From Nocardioides bruguierae (GTDB taxonomy: Bacteria; Actinomycetota; Actinomycetes; Propionibacteriales; Nocardioidaceae): DNA of 64,000 bases. Below the pieces are notes generated by a model that ran no database searches, was not told the origin of the DNA, and saw only the letters and a program-made list of their open reading frames with translations. Positions 44,326-54,510 of this stretch are shown one piece after another. The translations under genes were made by a program, and so were the position numbers. The DNA lies in contig NZ_JAMOIL010000002.1 in assembly GCF_023656415.1 (NCBI RefSeq), forward strand, positions 186,001 through 250,000, read 5' to 3'. The stretch's first letter is position 1. Each line of letters opens with the position of its first letter.

Positions 44326-45042
44326 CTAGACGTTGCCGGCCTTGTACCCGACCCCGCGCACGGTCACGATGATCTCGGGGTTCTCGGGGTCGTGCTCGAC
44401 CTTGGAGCGCAGGCGCTGGACGTGCACGTTGACCAGGCGGGTGTCGGCCGAGTGGCGGTAGCCCCAGACCTGCTCGAGCAGCACCTCGCGGCTGAAGACC
44501 TGCCAGGGCTTGCGGGCCAGGCAGACCAGGAGGTCGAACTCCAGCGGCGTCAGCGCGAGCTGCTCGCCGGCCCGGGTCACCCGGTGGCCGGCGACGTCGA
44601 TGACCAGGTCGCCGACCTGGAGGTTCTCGGCCTGGGTGGTGGCGTCGAAGCGGCGCACGCGGGCGCGGATGCGGGCGACCAGCTCCTTGGGCTTGAAGGG
44701 CTTGACCACGTAGTCGTCGGCGCCGGACTCCAGGCCGACCACCACGTCGACGGTGTCGCCCTTGGCGGTCAGCATGACGATCGGGACGCCGGACTCGGAC
44801 CGGATCTCCTTGCACACGTCGATGCCGTCCTTGCCGGGCAGCATCAGGTCCAGCAGGACGACGTCGGGCCGGTACTCGCGGAACTGGTCGAGCGCCTCGT
44901 CCCCGCGCGTGCACATCTGGCTGTCGAAGCCCTCCTGGCGCAGCACGATGGTCAGCATCTCGGCCAGCGAGGCGTCGTCGTCCACGACGAGGACCCGGCC
45001 CTTGGTGGCCAGGTCAGACGAGCTGGTGACTGCCTCGGTCAT
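44326..45042 (-). CDS. mtrA: Response regulator MtrA
   Basis: A 238-residue OmpR-family regulator. The receiver domain has the acidic pair 'VVDDD' (19-23), phosphorylation site Asp65 in 'VVLLDLMLPG', 'MLTAKGD' and 'KPFKPKEL'. The winged-helix domain (about 135-238) contains 'VTRAGEQLALTPLEFDLLVCL' and 'RLVNVHVQRLRSKVEHDPENP'. MtrA controls division, replication and peptidoglycan-hydrolase genes in actinobacteria. ATG 45042 is chosen because GGGAGA lies just before it. A possible -10 box, TAGTCT, is at about 45102-45107. The mycobacterial tmk gene that lies upstream of mtrA is absent here. Confidence 0.97.
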   Translation of the reverse strand: MTEAVTSSSDLATKGRVLVVDDDASLAEMLTIVLRQEGFDSQMCTRGDEALDQFREYRPDVVLLDLMLPGKDGIDVCKEIRSESGVPIVMLTAKGDTVDVVVGLESGADDYVVKPFKPKELVARIRARVRRFDATTQAENLQVGDLVIDVAGHRVTRAGEQLALTPLEFDLLVCLARKPWQVFSREVLLEQVWGYRHSADTRLVNVHVQRLRSKVEHDPENPEIIVTVRGVGYKAGNV

Positions 45043-45118
45043 GTTCTCCCTCGCTCCATCCCGCGGCGCAGGCCATGTCCTACTCACGGGTACGGTCCTC
45101 CAGACTACCGGCACGTGC

Positions 45119-45154
45119 CACGGCCCCGCCCGGATGCACCGGGACGGGGCCGTG
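45119..45154 (-). terminator. Hairpin terminator of ahcY
   Basis: Arms 45119-45133 and 45139-45154 pair with a single bulged base around a 5-base loop (ATGCA). It lies 20 bases after the ahcY stop codon. Confidence 0.65.
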
Positions 45155-45174
45155 AGACGTGCCTCGCGCGCCGG

Positions 45175-46635
<1,461 letters not shown>

Positions 46636-46720
46636 GTGGATGTGTCTCCTCGGTGGTTGGAGCCAGGCCTGCGTCGCGCATCTGCGCGTCCTCGGGATCT
46701 CCCACGCGGGACCGTTGTCC

Positions 46721-46726
46721 AGGGTA
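46721..46726 (-). promoter_or_regulatory. -10 box candidate for ahcY
   Basis: TACCCT on the minus strand, with TTGCCC 19 bases further upstream as a weak -35. The leader would be about 80 bases. The rest of the gap (46736-46904) shows nothing I can identify. Confidence 0.4.
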
Positions 46727-46904
46727 GGGGGACGACCGCGGAGCAGGGCAATCCCCGGGCGGCGTCCGTCTGGGTCCCGGATCGGCCGCCGCCGCGCACT
46801 TCCCAGGGGTCGGGACGGGCGTCCCACCTGCTGGAACGGCGCTGCTGCAACGGCTCTACCGGAACGGCCCCTGCTGGTGCGCCGGCCCGACGTGCTCCGC
46901 CCGC

Positions 46905-47903
46905 TCAGCCCCGCACGCGGTGGACGACGGAGACGACCGCGACCACGACGGCACCGACGAGGGCACCGAACACGGCCGAGAAGAACGTGTTGACGACCCA
47001 GGCCGCGGCGGCGCCGACGGCACCCAGCGCGTCGTGCACGGCCTCCTCGAGGTGGTGGACCGCCTCGTAGGGCGCGTGCCAGCCCAGCTCGTCGACGCCG
47101 ACGAGCAGGATGTGCCCGCCGACCCACAGCATCGCGACGGTGCCGACGACCGCGATGACGGCCAGCAGGCGCGGCATGGCCCGCACCAGCGCGCGGCCGA
47201 AGGACTGCACGCGGGGCGAGTCCCGCTGGGCCAGGGCCAGGCCGGCGTCGTCCATCTTCACGATGAGGGCGACGACGCCGTAGACCACGGCGGTGATGAC
47301 CACGGCGACGATGACCATGACCAGGAGCCGCTCGAGGAAGGACGAGGCGTCCAGGGAGTTCAGCGAGATCACCATGATCTCGGCGGAGAGGATGAGGTCG
47401 GTGCGCACCGCGCCGGCCACGAGGCGGTCCTCGGTCGCGGCCGGGTCGACCGCGTCGTCCGCGGCCCCCTCCTGTGCACCGCCGTGTGCACCATCGTGTG
47501 CGCCGTCGTGCGCACCGTGGCTCGTGTCGGCGGAGTGGCCGTGGCCGCCGCCGACCTTCTCCCAGATCTTCTCCGCGCCCTCGAAGGCCAGGTAGGTGCC
47601 GCCGACCATGAGGATCGGCGTCAGCAGCCAGGGCAGCCACTGGGCGAGCACGAGCGCCACCGGCAGGATGATGAGCAGCTTGTTGCGCAGCGAGCCGATC
47701 GCGATGCGCTTGATGATCGGCACCTCGCGCTCGGCGGCCACGCCCTGCACGTACTGCGGCGTCACGGCCGTGTCGTCGATGACGACGCCCGCGGCCTTGG
47801 CGCTGGCCTTGGCCGCGGCGGCACCGACGTCGTCCACCGAGGCGGCCGCGAGGCGGGCCAGGGTGGCGACGTCGTCGAGGAGGGCGAAGAGTCCGGCGCT
47901 CAC
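46905..47903 (-). CDS. DUF808 family membrane protein
   Basis: A 332-residue membrane protein with about six hydrophobic helices. It matches the DUF808 family (YedI type): '[24 protein letters not shown]' at the N-terminus and '[27 protein letters not shown]' follow the family. An insert near 125-150 is rich in His, Gly and Ala ('[15 protein letters not shown]'), which could bind metal. The function is unknown. It starts with GTG at 47903, where a TAGTCT box 7 bases upstream also overlaps the stop codon of the acyltransferase gene, so it seems to have its own leaderless promoter. Confidence 0.82.
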   Translation of the reverse strand: MSAGLFALLDDVATLARLAAASVDDVGAAAAKASAKAAGVVIDDTAVTPQYVQGVAAEREVPIIKRIAIGSLRNKLLIILPVALVLAQWLPWLLTPILMVGGTYLAFEGAEKIWEKVGGGHGHSADTSHGAHDGAHDGAHGGAQEGAADDAVDPAATEDRLVAGAVRTDLILSAEIMVISLNSLDASSFLERLLVMVIVAVVITAVVYGVVALIVKMDDAGLALAQRDSPRVQSFGRALVRAMPRLLAVIAVVGTVAMLWVGGHILLVGVDELGWHAPYEAVHHLEEAVHDALGAVGAAAAWVVNTFFSAVFGALVGAVVVAVVSVVHRVRG

Positions 47904-47910
47904 GCGCCGA

Positions 47911-47916
47911 AGACTA
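47911..47916 (-). promoter_or_regulatory. -10 box for the leaderless DUF808 gene
   Basis: TAGTCT on the minus strand ends 7 bases before the GTG at 47903 and overlaps the stop codon of the acyltransferase gene. Confidence 0.45.
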
Positions 47917-49050
47917 GTGGGCGCCGGGGCCGGTCAGGGACGAACCGGTCCGGTCGGGGTCTCCCCCGGTCTCGGCGGCCTTCCCGTGCTCGTCGACGAG
48001 CACGACCTGCTGCACGGTCTCGGCGGGCTCGGGGGTGCTGACCACCGCGTGCGCGGCTCCCACGCGGCGACCGGCCCAGCCGAGCGGGTCGGCCACGTCG
48101 GCGAGCACGCGGGCGACCGGCGGCCAGGCCAGCAGCAGCGCGACGCCGAGCGCGGCCAGGGTGGTCAGGCCGAGGGCCGCGGTCGCACCGACGTCCTCCA
48201 GCGCACCGCCCCAGCCCGCGTAGAGGGCGCCCTTCACGAAGAAGCCGTGGAACAGGTAGACGACCAGCGAGGCAGAGCCCATCGCCGTCCACCAGCCCGC
48301 GCGGCGCGGCACGAGGGCCAGGAACCCGGCACCACCGAGGACGCCGAGGACGAGGGCCAGCGAGCGCAGCGCGACCCCGGCGCCGGCCGTGACGTCCAGC
48401 TCGGCGTAGGTGTGGGAGTAGTAGAACCAGTCCGAGGCCGGCACCAGGTCGGTGAGCACGGTGACGGCGCCGACGGCCAGCAGCGCCGCGACGCCGAGCA
48501 CGCGGGCGGCCGGGGCGTGCAGCCGCTCCCACGCACCGGGGCGCAGGTGCAGGCCGAGGACGAAGAACGGCAGGAAGCCGAAGACGCGGGAGAGGTCGAG
48601 CACGCTGCCGGCCCACAGCCCACCGGTCAGGGAGAGCGCCACCGCGACGGTGAGCGCGACCGGGGCGGGCATCGCGGTGAACAGCGGCGTGGCCAGGCGC
48701 CAGACGAACAGGGCCACGAGGAACCACATGGGCCAGTGCGGGTCGGACCAGATCTCCTCGAGCTGCTCCCCGCCCACGAAGGTGCGGAACATCGACATGG
48801 CGGCCTCGAACAGCACGTAGGCCACCGCCACGGTCCGCACCAGGCTCCACAGCCGCGGGCCGGTCCAGGCGAACGAGCGCGAGAGGTAGCCGGTGATCAC
48901 CACGAACGCCGGCATGTGCCAGGCGTAGAGCCACACGTAGGCGCTGTCACGCAGCGCCGAGTCGGGCAGCAGCACCCACGAGTGGCCGATGACGACGAGC
49001 GTCACCAGCGCCATCTTGGCGTTGTCGAACCACGGATCTCTCGCTCCCAT
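47914..49050 (-). CDS. Acyltransferase-3 family membrane protein
   Basis: A 378-residue integral membrane acyltransferase (Acyl_transf_3, WecH-like) with ten or so helices. It starts 'MGARDPWFDNAKMALVTLVVIGHSW', where Asp and the following His are catalytic/family-conserved; 'YAWHMPAFVVITGYL' and 'WPMWFLVALFVWRLA' are further family blocks. Such enzymes acetylate sugars of exopolysaccharide or lipids at the membrane. A 45-residue polar tail follows the last helix. ATG 49050 follows GGGGAG. The neighbouring ManB, SIS and glycosyltransferase genes suggest a role in envelope glycans; that is inference. Confidence 0.85.
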   Translation of the reverse strand: MGARDPWFDNAKMALVTLVVIGHSWVLLPDSALRDSAYVWLYAWHMPAFVVITGYLSRSFAWTGPRLWSLVRTVAVAYVLFEAAMSMFRTFVGGEQLEEIWSDPHWPMWFLVALFVWRLATPLFTAMPAPVALTVAVALSLTGGLWAGSVLDLSRVFGFLPFFVLGLHLRPGAWERLHAPAARVLGVAALLAVGAVTVLTDLVPASDWFYYSHTYAELDVTAGAGVALRSLALVLGVLGGAGFLALVPRRAGWWTAMGSASLVVYLFHGFFVKGALYAGWGGALEDVGATAALGLTTLAALGVALLLAWPPVARVLADVADPLGWAGRRVGAAHAVVSTPEPAETVQQVVLVDEHGKAAETGGDPDRTGSSLTGPGAH

Positions 49051-49190
49051 GGTCTCCCCGATACCCGGAGGCCTCGGGGGCCGAAACCTCCACCTGTCCC
49101 GCAGGCGCCCCGTCCCGGCTCCCGCGCGGGCCCGGCAGGGTGTGCCGGACCCGGCGGTGCCGGGGCGGGTGCCGGACGGGGTGGGGCCGG

Positions 49191-50222
49191 TCAGTCCTCG
49201 ACGAGCGCGAGTCCGAGGTAGGTGGCCGCGTAGGTGCCGGCCAGCATCAGCTCGGCGTAGCGGGCCACCTCGGAGCCGGCCTCGGCGGTGACCGTCTCGA
49301 CCCGGACCCCGCGCTCGGCGGCGGCCGCCAGCAGCCGGCTGCGCTGCTCGCGCACGATCGGCTCCTCCGAGCCGTCGTCCAGCACCACCAGGACGGGGCG
49401 GGGAGCCGGCTCCCCGCCGTCGGCGAACGGGTCCGCGAAAACATCGCGGGGGCGGGCTCGCTCGATCACCGGGAGCACCTGCTCGACGTCGCCGGCCAGC
49501 GCGGTGCGGCCGCTGGCGCGACGCAGGCCCTCGGCGACGCGCCGGGCGGCACGGGCGGCGAGCACCGAGCCGCCCCACACGACCGGGGTCTCCTCGGCCA
49601 GCGAGATCGCCAGCATCTTGGCCGGGTTGGTGGCGATGTCGCGGCTGGGTCCGGAGGCGATGGCCACCTGGTCCAGCGCGCCGGCGACGTCCTCGGGGTC
49701 GGCGGCCGGGCCGAGCTTCACGGCGTGCAGGAACGACAGCATCGTGACGGCCGTGGCCAGCTGGTCGCGCGTGGTCGAAGGCAGCACGGTGGCGTCGCGA
49801 CCGGTGGCGTGGTCGGCCACCAGGGAGCCCTCGGGGGCGGAGACGACGACCTGGCAGCCGCGGCGGCACGCCTCGGCGACGGCCGAGGCGGTGCCGTGGT
49901 CGGCGCCGTCGGGGGCCAGCACGACGACGAGGTCGAGGCTGCCGGCCCACCCGGGCAGCTGGGGCCCGGGCCACGCCACGAACGGGACGGGGCAGGCCGG
50001 CTCGAGCACGGCCCGCAGGAGGCGGCTGTCGGGGCCGGCCGCGACGACGGCGCGCGGCCGGTCGTTCTCCTTGGCGCGGCCGACGGCCCGGGCGAGGGCC
50101 TCGGCGGCCTCCCCGCACTCGCGGCGCACCCGGGCGCCGGAGCCCGCCAGCGCCCGCAGGCGGGCGTCGGCGGCGCCGAGCGCGATCTCGTCGTCCAGCC
50201 GCGACTCGTCGAACCAGCTCAC
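49191..50222 (-). CDS. SIS-domain (PGI/PMI-like) protein
   Basis: A 343-residue protein with a sugar isomerase (SIS) fold: 'VVAAGPDSRLLRAVLE' and 'LDLVVVLAPDGADHG' in the first half, 'PVVWGGSVLAARAARRVAEGL' in the second. It corresponds to mycobacterial Rv3256c, next to manB, and belongs to the bifunctional phosphoglucose/phosphomannose isomerase-like group, but catalytic residues are not certain. It would supply or sense mannose or fructose phosphate for GDP-mannose. ATG 50222 overlaps the stop codon of the Trm112-like gene (ATGA), so it is the last gene of the DUF3499-manB-Trm112-SIS operon. Confidence 0.82.
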   Translation of the reverse strand: MSWFDESRLDDEIALGAADARLRALAGSGARVRRECGEAAEALARAVGRAKENDRPRAVVAAGPDSRLLRAVLEPACPVPFVAWPGPQLPGWAGSLDLVVVLAPDGADHGTASAVAEACRRGCQVVVSAPEGSLVADHATGRDATVLPSTTRDQLATAVTMLSFLHAVKLGPAADPEDVAGALDQVAIASGPSRDIATNPAKMLAISLAEETPVVWGGSVLAARAARRVAEGLRRASGRTALAGDVEQVLPVIERARPRDVFADPFADGGEPAPRPVLVVLDDGSEEPIVREQRSRLLAAAAERGVRVETVTAEAGSEVARYAELMLAGTYAATYLGLALVED

Positions 50223-50416
50223 GGCAGGCGGGCCTCGTCGACCAGCAGGACCGGGATGTCGTCACGCACCGGGTAGGCCCGGCCGCACTCCCCGCCGCAG
50301 ACCAGCTCGGCCGCGACGTCGTCGGGGGCGCCCGCGGCACCCTCCACGACGCTCAGCGCGCCGTGGCAGGCGGGGCAGACGACGATGGCCAGCAGGCCGG
50401 GGTCCAGAGCGGTCAC
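50219..50416 (-). CDS. Trm112-like zinc protein (UPF0434)
   Basis: A 65-residue protein with two zinc-binding cysteine pairs (Cys14/17 in 'CPAC', Cys40/44 in 'CGGEC') and the C-terminal 'YPVRDDIPVLLVDEA' of the Trm112/YcaR family. In eukaryotes Trm112 activates methyltransferases; the bacterial role is unknown. GTG 50416 overlaps the manB stop codon by GTGA; its own stop overlaps the SIS gene. Such overlaps on both sides show strict translational coupling. Confidence 0.85.
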   Translation of the reverse strand: MTALDPGLLAIVVCPACHGALSVVEGAAGAPDDVAAELVCGGECGRAYPVRDDIPVLLVDEARLP

Positions 50417-51816
50417 GCAGCACCTCCACGGATCTTGCCGAGGACCTCGTCGCGGACGCGGGCCATGGTGGCCTCGTCCCTGCCCTCGGCGTTGAGCCGC
50501 AGCAGCGGCTCGGTGTTGGACGGACGGACGTTGAACGTCCAGTCGGCGTGGGCGACCGTGAGGCCGTCGAGCCGGTCGGTCGTGACGCCGTCGAGGGAAC
50601 CGTACTCGGCCTCGATCGCGTCCATGACGGCCGCCTGGTCGGCGACCTCGGAGTTGATCTCGCCCGAGCGCGGGTAGCGCGAGAACTGCGCCAGCAGCTG
50701 CGAGAGCGGCTGGTCGGTGCCGGCGAGCGCGCCCAGGCCGTGCAGGGCGGCCAGCATGCCGGAGTCGGCGCGCCAGAAGTCGCGGAAGTAGAAGTGGCCC
50801 GAGTGCTCGCCGCCGAAGATGGCGCCCGTCTCGGCCATCTTGGCCTTGATGTAGGAGTGGCCCACGCGGGTGCGGACCGGCGTGCCGCCGAGCTCGGTGA
50901 CGATCTCGGGGACGGCGCGGGAGCTGATCAGGTTGTAGATGATCGAGGAGCCCGGCTCCTTGGCCAGCTCGCGCGAGGCGATGAGCGCGGTGATCGCCGA
51001 GGGGTCCACGGCGTTGCCCTGCTCGTCGACGAGGAAGCAGCGGTCGGCGTCGCCGTCGAAGGCCAGGCCGACGTCCGCGCCCTCCTCCAGCACCCGCTTC
51101 TTGAGGTCGGTCAGCGTGGACTCGTCCAGCGGGTTGGCCTCGTGGTTGGGGAAGGTGCCGTCCAGCTCGAAGTACATCGGCACCAGGTCGACGACCTCGG
51201 CGAGCTTGGCGAACACCGCGGGCGCGGTGTGGCCGGCCATGCCGTTGCCGGCGTCCGCGACGACCTTCAGCTTGCGGCCGCTCACGGGCGCGAGGCCGAG
51301 CAGGTGGTCGACGTACGCCTCGAGCAGGTCCTGCTCGGTGATGGTGCCGGGCGTCTCGACCGGCGTGAAGGTGCCGTCGGCCACCTCGCCGGAGGTGACC
51401 AGGTCGCGGATCTCGGCGAGACCGGTCTCCATGCCGACGGGCTGGGCGAAGGCACGGCACATCTTGATGCCGTTGTACTGGGCCGGGTTGTGGCTGGCGG
51501 TGAACATCGCGCCCGGCCGGCCGAGGTGGCCGGAGGCGAAGTACAGGCCGTCGGTGGAGCACAGGCCGATGAGGACGACGTCCGCACCCGCCTCGCTGGC
51601 GCCGCGGGCGAACGCCGCGGCCATGCCGGGCGAGCTGGGGCGCATGTCGTGGCCGACGACCACGGTCTCGGCGCCGACGACGCGGACGAACGCGCGGCCG
51701 GTGGCCAGGGCCAGGGACTCGTCGAGCTGGTCGGGGACGGTGCCGCGCACGTCGTACGCCTTGAAGATCGCGTTGACGTTCTCGGCGGACAAGGTGGCGG
51801 GGACGCTCTCGGTCAT
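50413..51816 (-). CDS. manB: Phosphomannomutase/phosphoglucomutase ManB
   Basis: A 467-residue enzyme that interconverts mannose-6-phosphate and mannose-1-phosphate. The four-domain alpha-D-phosphohexomutase fold is complete: 'YDVRG' (21-25), phosphoserine loop 'TASHNPAQYNGIKM' with Ser108, the metal loop 'DGDADR', 'GGEHSGH' for sugar recognition and 'RPSNTEP' for phosphate. ATG 51816 starts a protein without extension; a longer in-frame start overlaps DUF3499. It is the Rv3257c counterpart and lies 10 bases after DUF3499. Confidence 0.95.
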   Translation of the reverse strand: MTESVPATLSAENVNAIFKAYDVRGTVPDQLDESLALATGRAFVRVVGAETVVVGHDMRPSSPGMAAAFARGASEAGADVVLIGLCSTDGLYFASGHLGRPGAMFTASHNPAQYNGIKMCRAFAQPVGMETGLAEIRDLVTSGEVADGTFTPVETPGTITEQDLLEAYVDHLLGLAPVSGRKLKVVADAGNGMAGHTAPAVFAKLAEVVDLVPMYFELDGTFPNHEANPLDESTLTDLKKRVLEEGADVGLAFDGDADRCFLVDEQGNAVDPSAITALIASRELAKEPGSSIIYNLISSRAVPEIVTELGGTPVRTRVGHSYIKAKMAETGAIFGGEHSGHFYFRDFWRADSGMLAALHGLGALAGTDQPLSQLLAQFSRYPRSGEINSEVADQAAVMDAIEAEYGSLDGVTTDRLDGLTVAHADWTFNVRPSNTEPLLRLNAEGRDEATMARVRDEVLGKIRGGAA

Positions 51817-51826
51817 GCCGGGCAGC

Positions 51827-52186
51827 CTAGGCGTCGGGGCCGAGCACCCGCAGGTGTCCGCGACGACCCGTGCCACCCTCGGGCCCGTCGGGCGGAGTGG
51901 TTCTCGTCACAGGGCGCGGGCGGCCCGCCTCGCGCACCGCGTCGGCCAGCGCCAGCAGGTCGTCGTTGGACGGGCCGGACTGCTGGGGCGCGGCCAGCCG
52001 CAGGACCTCCCAGCCCCGCGGCGCCGAGAGCCGCTCGCTGTGCGCCTCGCACAGGTCGTAGGCGTGCGGCTCGGCGTAGGTGGCCAGCGGCCCCAGGACC
52101 GCGATCTGGTCGGCGTAGACGTAGGTGAGCGTCATGACCGCCGCCCGGCCGCAGGCGGTGCGGGAGCAGCGGCGGGTCGGACTCAC
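51827..52186 (-). CDS. DUF3499 family protein
   Basis: A 119-residue protein of the actinobacterial DUF3499 family (Rv3258c). It has 'SPTRRCSRTACGRAAVMTLTYVYADQIAVLGPL' at the start and 'PHAYDLCEAH' further on; the cysteines (CSRTAC and C in DLC) suggest a zinc site. The function is unknown. GTG 52186 is chosen from the family start and a TACGGT box 7 bases upstream; this is the first gene of the operon with manB. It is divergent from the Rv3259-like gene. Confidence 0.88.
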   Translation of the reverse strand: MSPTRRCSRTACGRAAVMTLTYVYADQIAVLGPLATYAEPHAYDLCEAHSERLSAPRGWEVLRLAAPQQSGPSNDDLLALADAVREAGRPRPVTRTTPPDGPEGGTGRRGHLRVLGPDA

Positions 52187-52193
52187 GCCGTAG

Positions 52194-52199
52194 ACCGTA
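52194..52199 (-). promoter_or_regulatory. -10 box for leaderless DUF3499-manB operon
   Basis: TACGGT on the minus strand ends 7 bases before the GTG at 52186. Confidence 0.5.
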
Positions 52200-52306
52200 C
52201 CTCCGCCCCCGCAGCGGGCCCCGCAGGCGCACCGCAGCCACACCGCAGCCACACAGCAGGCGCCGACCCACCGCGGGCACCGCCGCGCGCGCGGGCCCGC
52301 GCTGCG

Positions 52307-52312
52307 TAGGCT
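52307..52312 (+). promoter_or_regulatory. -10 box for the leaderless Rv3259-like gene
   Basis: TAGGCT ends 7 bases before the GTG at 52320. It faces the DUF3499 promoter across 110 bases. Confidence 0.5.
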
Positions 52313-52319
52313 CGCCCCC

Positions 52320-52847
52320 GTGAGCAGCGCGTCGCGACCGAGCCCCACCGAGGGGCGCACGGAGACGACCGCGGGCGCCGGCCCGGTGCGCCGTCGCAAC
52401 CGGCACGGACGCTCCGGGCGCGGCCCCGCCGTCCTGCCCGGCGACATGCCCGCCCCGCTCCCCCTGGGTCGGGGCCCGCACCGCACCCGCTCGGAGCGGT
52501 TCGACGACCTCGTCCTCGACGTCGCCGACGCCCTGGTGGAGCGGTGGACCGGCGAGCTGGCCGACGTGGAGTGGGCGGTCGAGGACGTGCCGCGCGTCGA
52601 GGCGGACGCCGACGAGGTCCCGCTCACCCGGCTCCTGCCCGCGCAGCCCGGGGAGGGCCCGGACGAGGCGGGCACGCCGCCGCGCGTCGTGGTGTTCCGG
52701 CGGCCGCTGGAGCTGCGGGCCCGCGACCGCGACGAGCTGGCGGCGCTGCTGCACACCGTGGTGGTGGAGCGGGTCGCCGAGCTGCTGCGGCTGCCGCCGG
52801 AGGACGTGGACCCGGCCTACGACCCGGGCGACGAGCCGCGGGACTGA
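52320..52847 (+). CDS. Metallopeptidase-family-like protein (Rv3259 position), metal site lost
   Basis: A 175-residue protein that fits the small actinobacterial metallopeptidase (zincin-like) family at the Rv3259 position beside DUF3499. The family shape is seen: 'RSERFDDLVLDVADALVERW', 'DVEWAVEDVPR', 'VVVFRRPLELRA' and a C-terminal helix. The zinc HExxH of active relatives is replaced by 'VVVERVAELL' (about residues 147-156), so peptidase activity is unlikely. The first 40 residues are basic and Gly-rich. Its function is unknown. It starts with GTG at 52320. Confidence 0.75.
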   Translation: MSSASRPSPTEGRTETTAGAGPVRRRNRHGRSGRGPAVLPGDMPAPLPLGRGPHRTRSERFDDLVLDVADALVERWTGELADVEWAVEDVPRVEADADEVPLTRLLPAQPGEGPDEAGTPPRVVVFRRPLELRARDRDELAALLHTVVVERVAELLRLPPEDVDPAYDPGDEPRD

Positions 52848-52875
52848 GCCCCCACCTCACCGACCGGCAGCCCGC

Positions 52876-54510
52876 TCAGCCTCCCGCGCCGGCGTCCAGG
52901 CCACCGGGGCGCACGTGCGGCACCAGCGTGGTCGCCTCCAGCGTGCGCAGGCCCAGCACGGCCGTGCCGTCGGCGTCGGGGCCGCCCACGACGACGGCGC
53001 CGCGCAGCCCGCCGTCCTGCGGCTCCACGACCACCGCGGCGGCGCGCGCCGGCAGCGAGAGCCGCGCGGCGGCGCCCGGCGTGACGCGGACCTGCTCGCC
53101 GGACAGCACCGTGCCGTCCGCAGCCAGCACGCTCACGCGGGCCGTGAGCCTGCCGGCACCGTCCTCGCCGTCCTCACCCGATCCAGCGCCCGACCCAGCG
53201 CCCGACCCGCCCTCGTCGGCGGTCAGGACGAGCGTCGAGGCCGTGCCGGTCAGGGCGAGCCCGGCCGGCGCGACCGAGCCGCCGGAGGTCAGGGGGCTGA
53301 CGGGCGTGATCTCGGCGAGGTCCCCGCCGACCACGGTGCGCAGCGTGGTGGTGAGCGGCTGGTCGGCGTTCACCACGACGGCCAGCGCGTCGCGCGCCGC
53401 ACGGGAGGTGAGGACGTCGGTGAGGTCGAGCGTGGCGGTGGCACCGGGCCGCACGCGCAGCCGACCCGTGCCGGCGGCGTCGAAGGTGGCCCGGTCGGAG
53501 ACGAGCCGCACGCTCACGTCGGTGCGGTCGGTGCCGGTGTTGTGCACCACGAGGGTCGCGACGTCGAGGTCCTCGCCGAGGTCGGCGACGCCGGCGAGGA
53601 CGGAGCGGTTCGAGGCTGAGGACTGGCCCACGAGGTACTCCGAGGTCGTGCGTGCCGCGATCCGGTCGACGGTGTCCACCGCCGTCACGGCCAGGCGGCC
53701 ACGGTCCACGCTGACCTGCACCGCCAGCTCGCCGGTGCTCGGCACGAGGTCGGCCAGCCGCAGGCGCACCGTGCCGCCCGCCGGCACCGAGACGCCGCGC
53801 AGCCGGTCGTTGGTGAGGGTGCCGTCGGGTCCGTGGACGACGAGGTCGGCGGTGGCCGTGCCGGCGTCGGGGTTGTGCAGCACCAGCACCGAGGAGTGGG
53901 CCGGGGCGGCACCGAGGCCGGTGAACCACTGGTCGGTGGTGGTGGAGGGGCAGTCGAGGGCGGCCAGGTCGGTGCCGGCCGACGTGCGGGTGGCGGCCAG
54001 GCCCGCGGCGAGGTCGCCGCTGCCCAGCACCTCGGTCTCCCCCGCGCGGCCGACGGAGCCGACCGAGGCGCTGCTGCGGCCCTCGGCGGCCGTCAGGTCC
54101 AGGGAGTCGCCGGCGGCGGTCACGTCGCTGCCCGTGCCGCCGTCGCCGTCCGTGCCCGTCACCCCCGCCGCGTCCAGCGCGACGGTGGGGTCGGAGAGCA
54201 CGGTGACGCCGGTGTCGTCCCCACCGGAGCGGCCTCCCGCGTCCCCCAGGGCGGCCGGGCAGGCCACGACGTCGGTCGCGAGCGCGACCGCCTCGGGGGC
54301 GGCGCCGCCGGGGGCTCCGCCGGCGGCGGGCCGGGAGAGCAGGGCGGCCACCACGACCAGCACCACCAGGACGACGGCCGCCACCGTCGCGACGGCGGGC
54401 CGGCGTCCGGTCGGGCCGGTGGGAGCGGTGGACGCGGCGGCCGCGCGGCGGCGGCCCTCCGGGCGAGAGTCCTGCTGGTCGGGCTGCTGGTCGGGCTGGT
54501 GCTCGCTCAT
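52876..54510 (-). CDS. DUF5719 family membrane-anchored protein
   Basis: A 544-residue protein. A polar N-tail (1-38) is followed by one transmembrane helix (about 39-60, 'VATVAAVVLVVLVVVAALL'); the rest is extracellular and built of strand repeats such as 'SSVLVLHNPDAGTATADLVVHG' and 'LDVATLVVHNTGTDRTDVSVRL'. This is the DUF5719 family, usually encoded beside a large membrane glycosyltransferase as here (ATGA overlap). It may help with the envelope glycan made by that enzyme; no catalysis is evident. Confidence 0.85.
   Translation of the reverse strand: MSEHQPDQQPDQQDSRPEGRRRAAAASTAPTGPTGRRPAVATVAAVVLVVLVVVAALLSRPAAGGAPGGAAPEAVALATDVVACPAALGDAGGRSGGDDTGVTVLSDPTVALDAAGVTGTDGDGGTGSDVTAAGDSLDLTAAEGRSSASVGSVGRAGETEVLGSGDLAAGLAATRTSAGTDLAALDCPSTTTDQWFTGLGAAPAHSSVLVLHNPDAGTATADLVVHGPDGTLTNDRLRGVSVPAGGTVRLRLADLVPSTGELAVQVSVDRGRLAVTAVDTVDRIAARTTSEYLVGQSSASNRSVLAGVADLGEDLDVATLVVHNTGTDRTDVSVRLVSDRATFDAAGTGRLRVRPGATATLDLTDVLTSRAARDALAVVVNADQPLTTTLRTVVGGDLAEITPVSPLTSGGSVAPAGLALTGTASTLVLTADEGGSGAGSGAGSGEDGEDGAGRLTARVSVLAADGTVLSGEQVRVTPGAAARLSLPARAAAVVVEPQDGGLRGAVVVGGPDADGTAVLGLRTLEATTLVPHVRPGGLDAGAGG

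Noticed and set aside
46636..46760. SAH riboswitch before ahcY
   Set aside because: Such riboswitches occur upstream of ahcY in other bacteria, but I could not find the conserved core in this leader; only a promoter-like box is seen.
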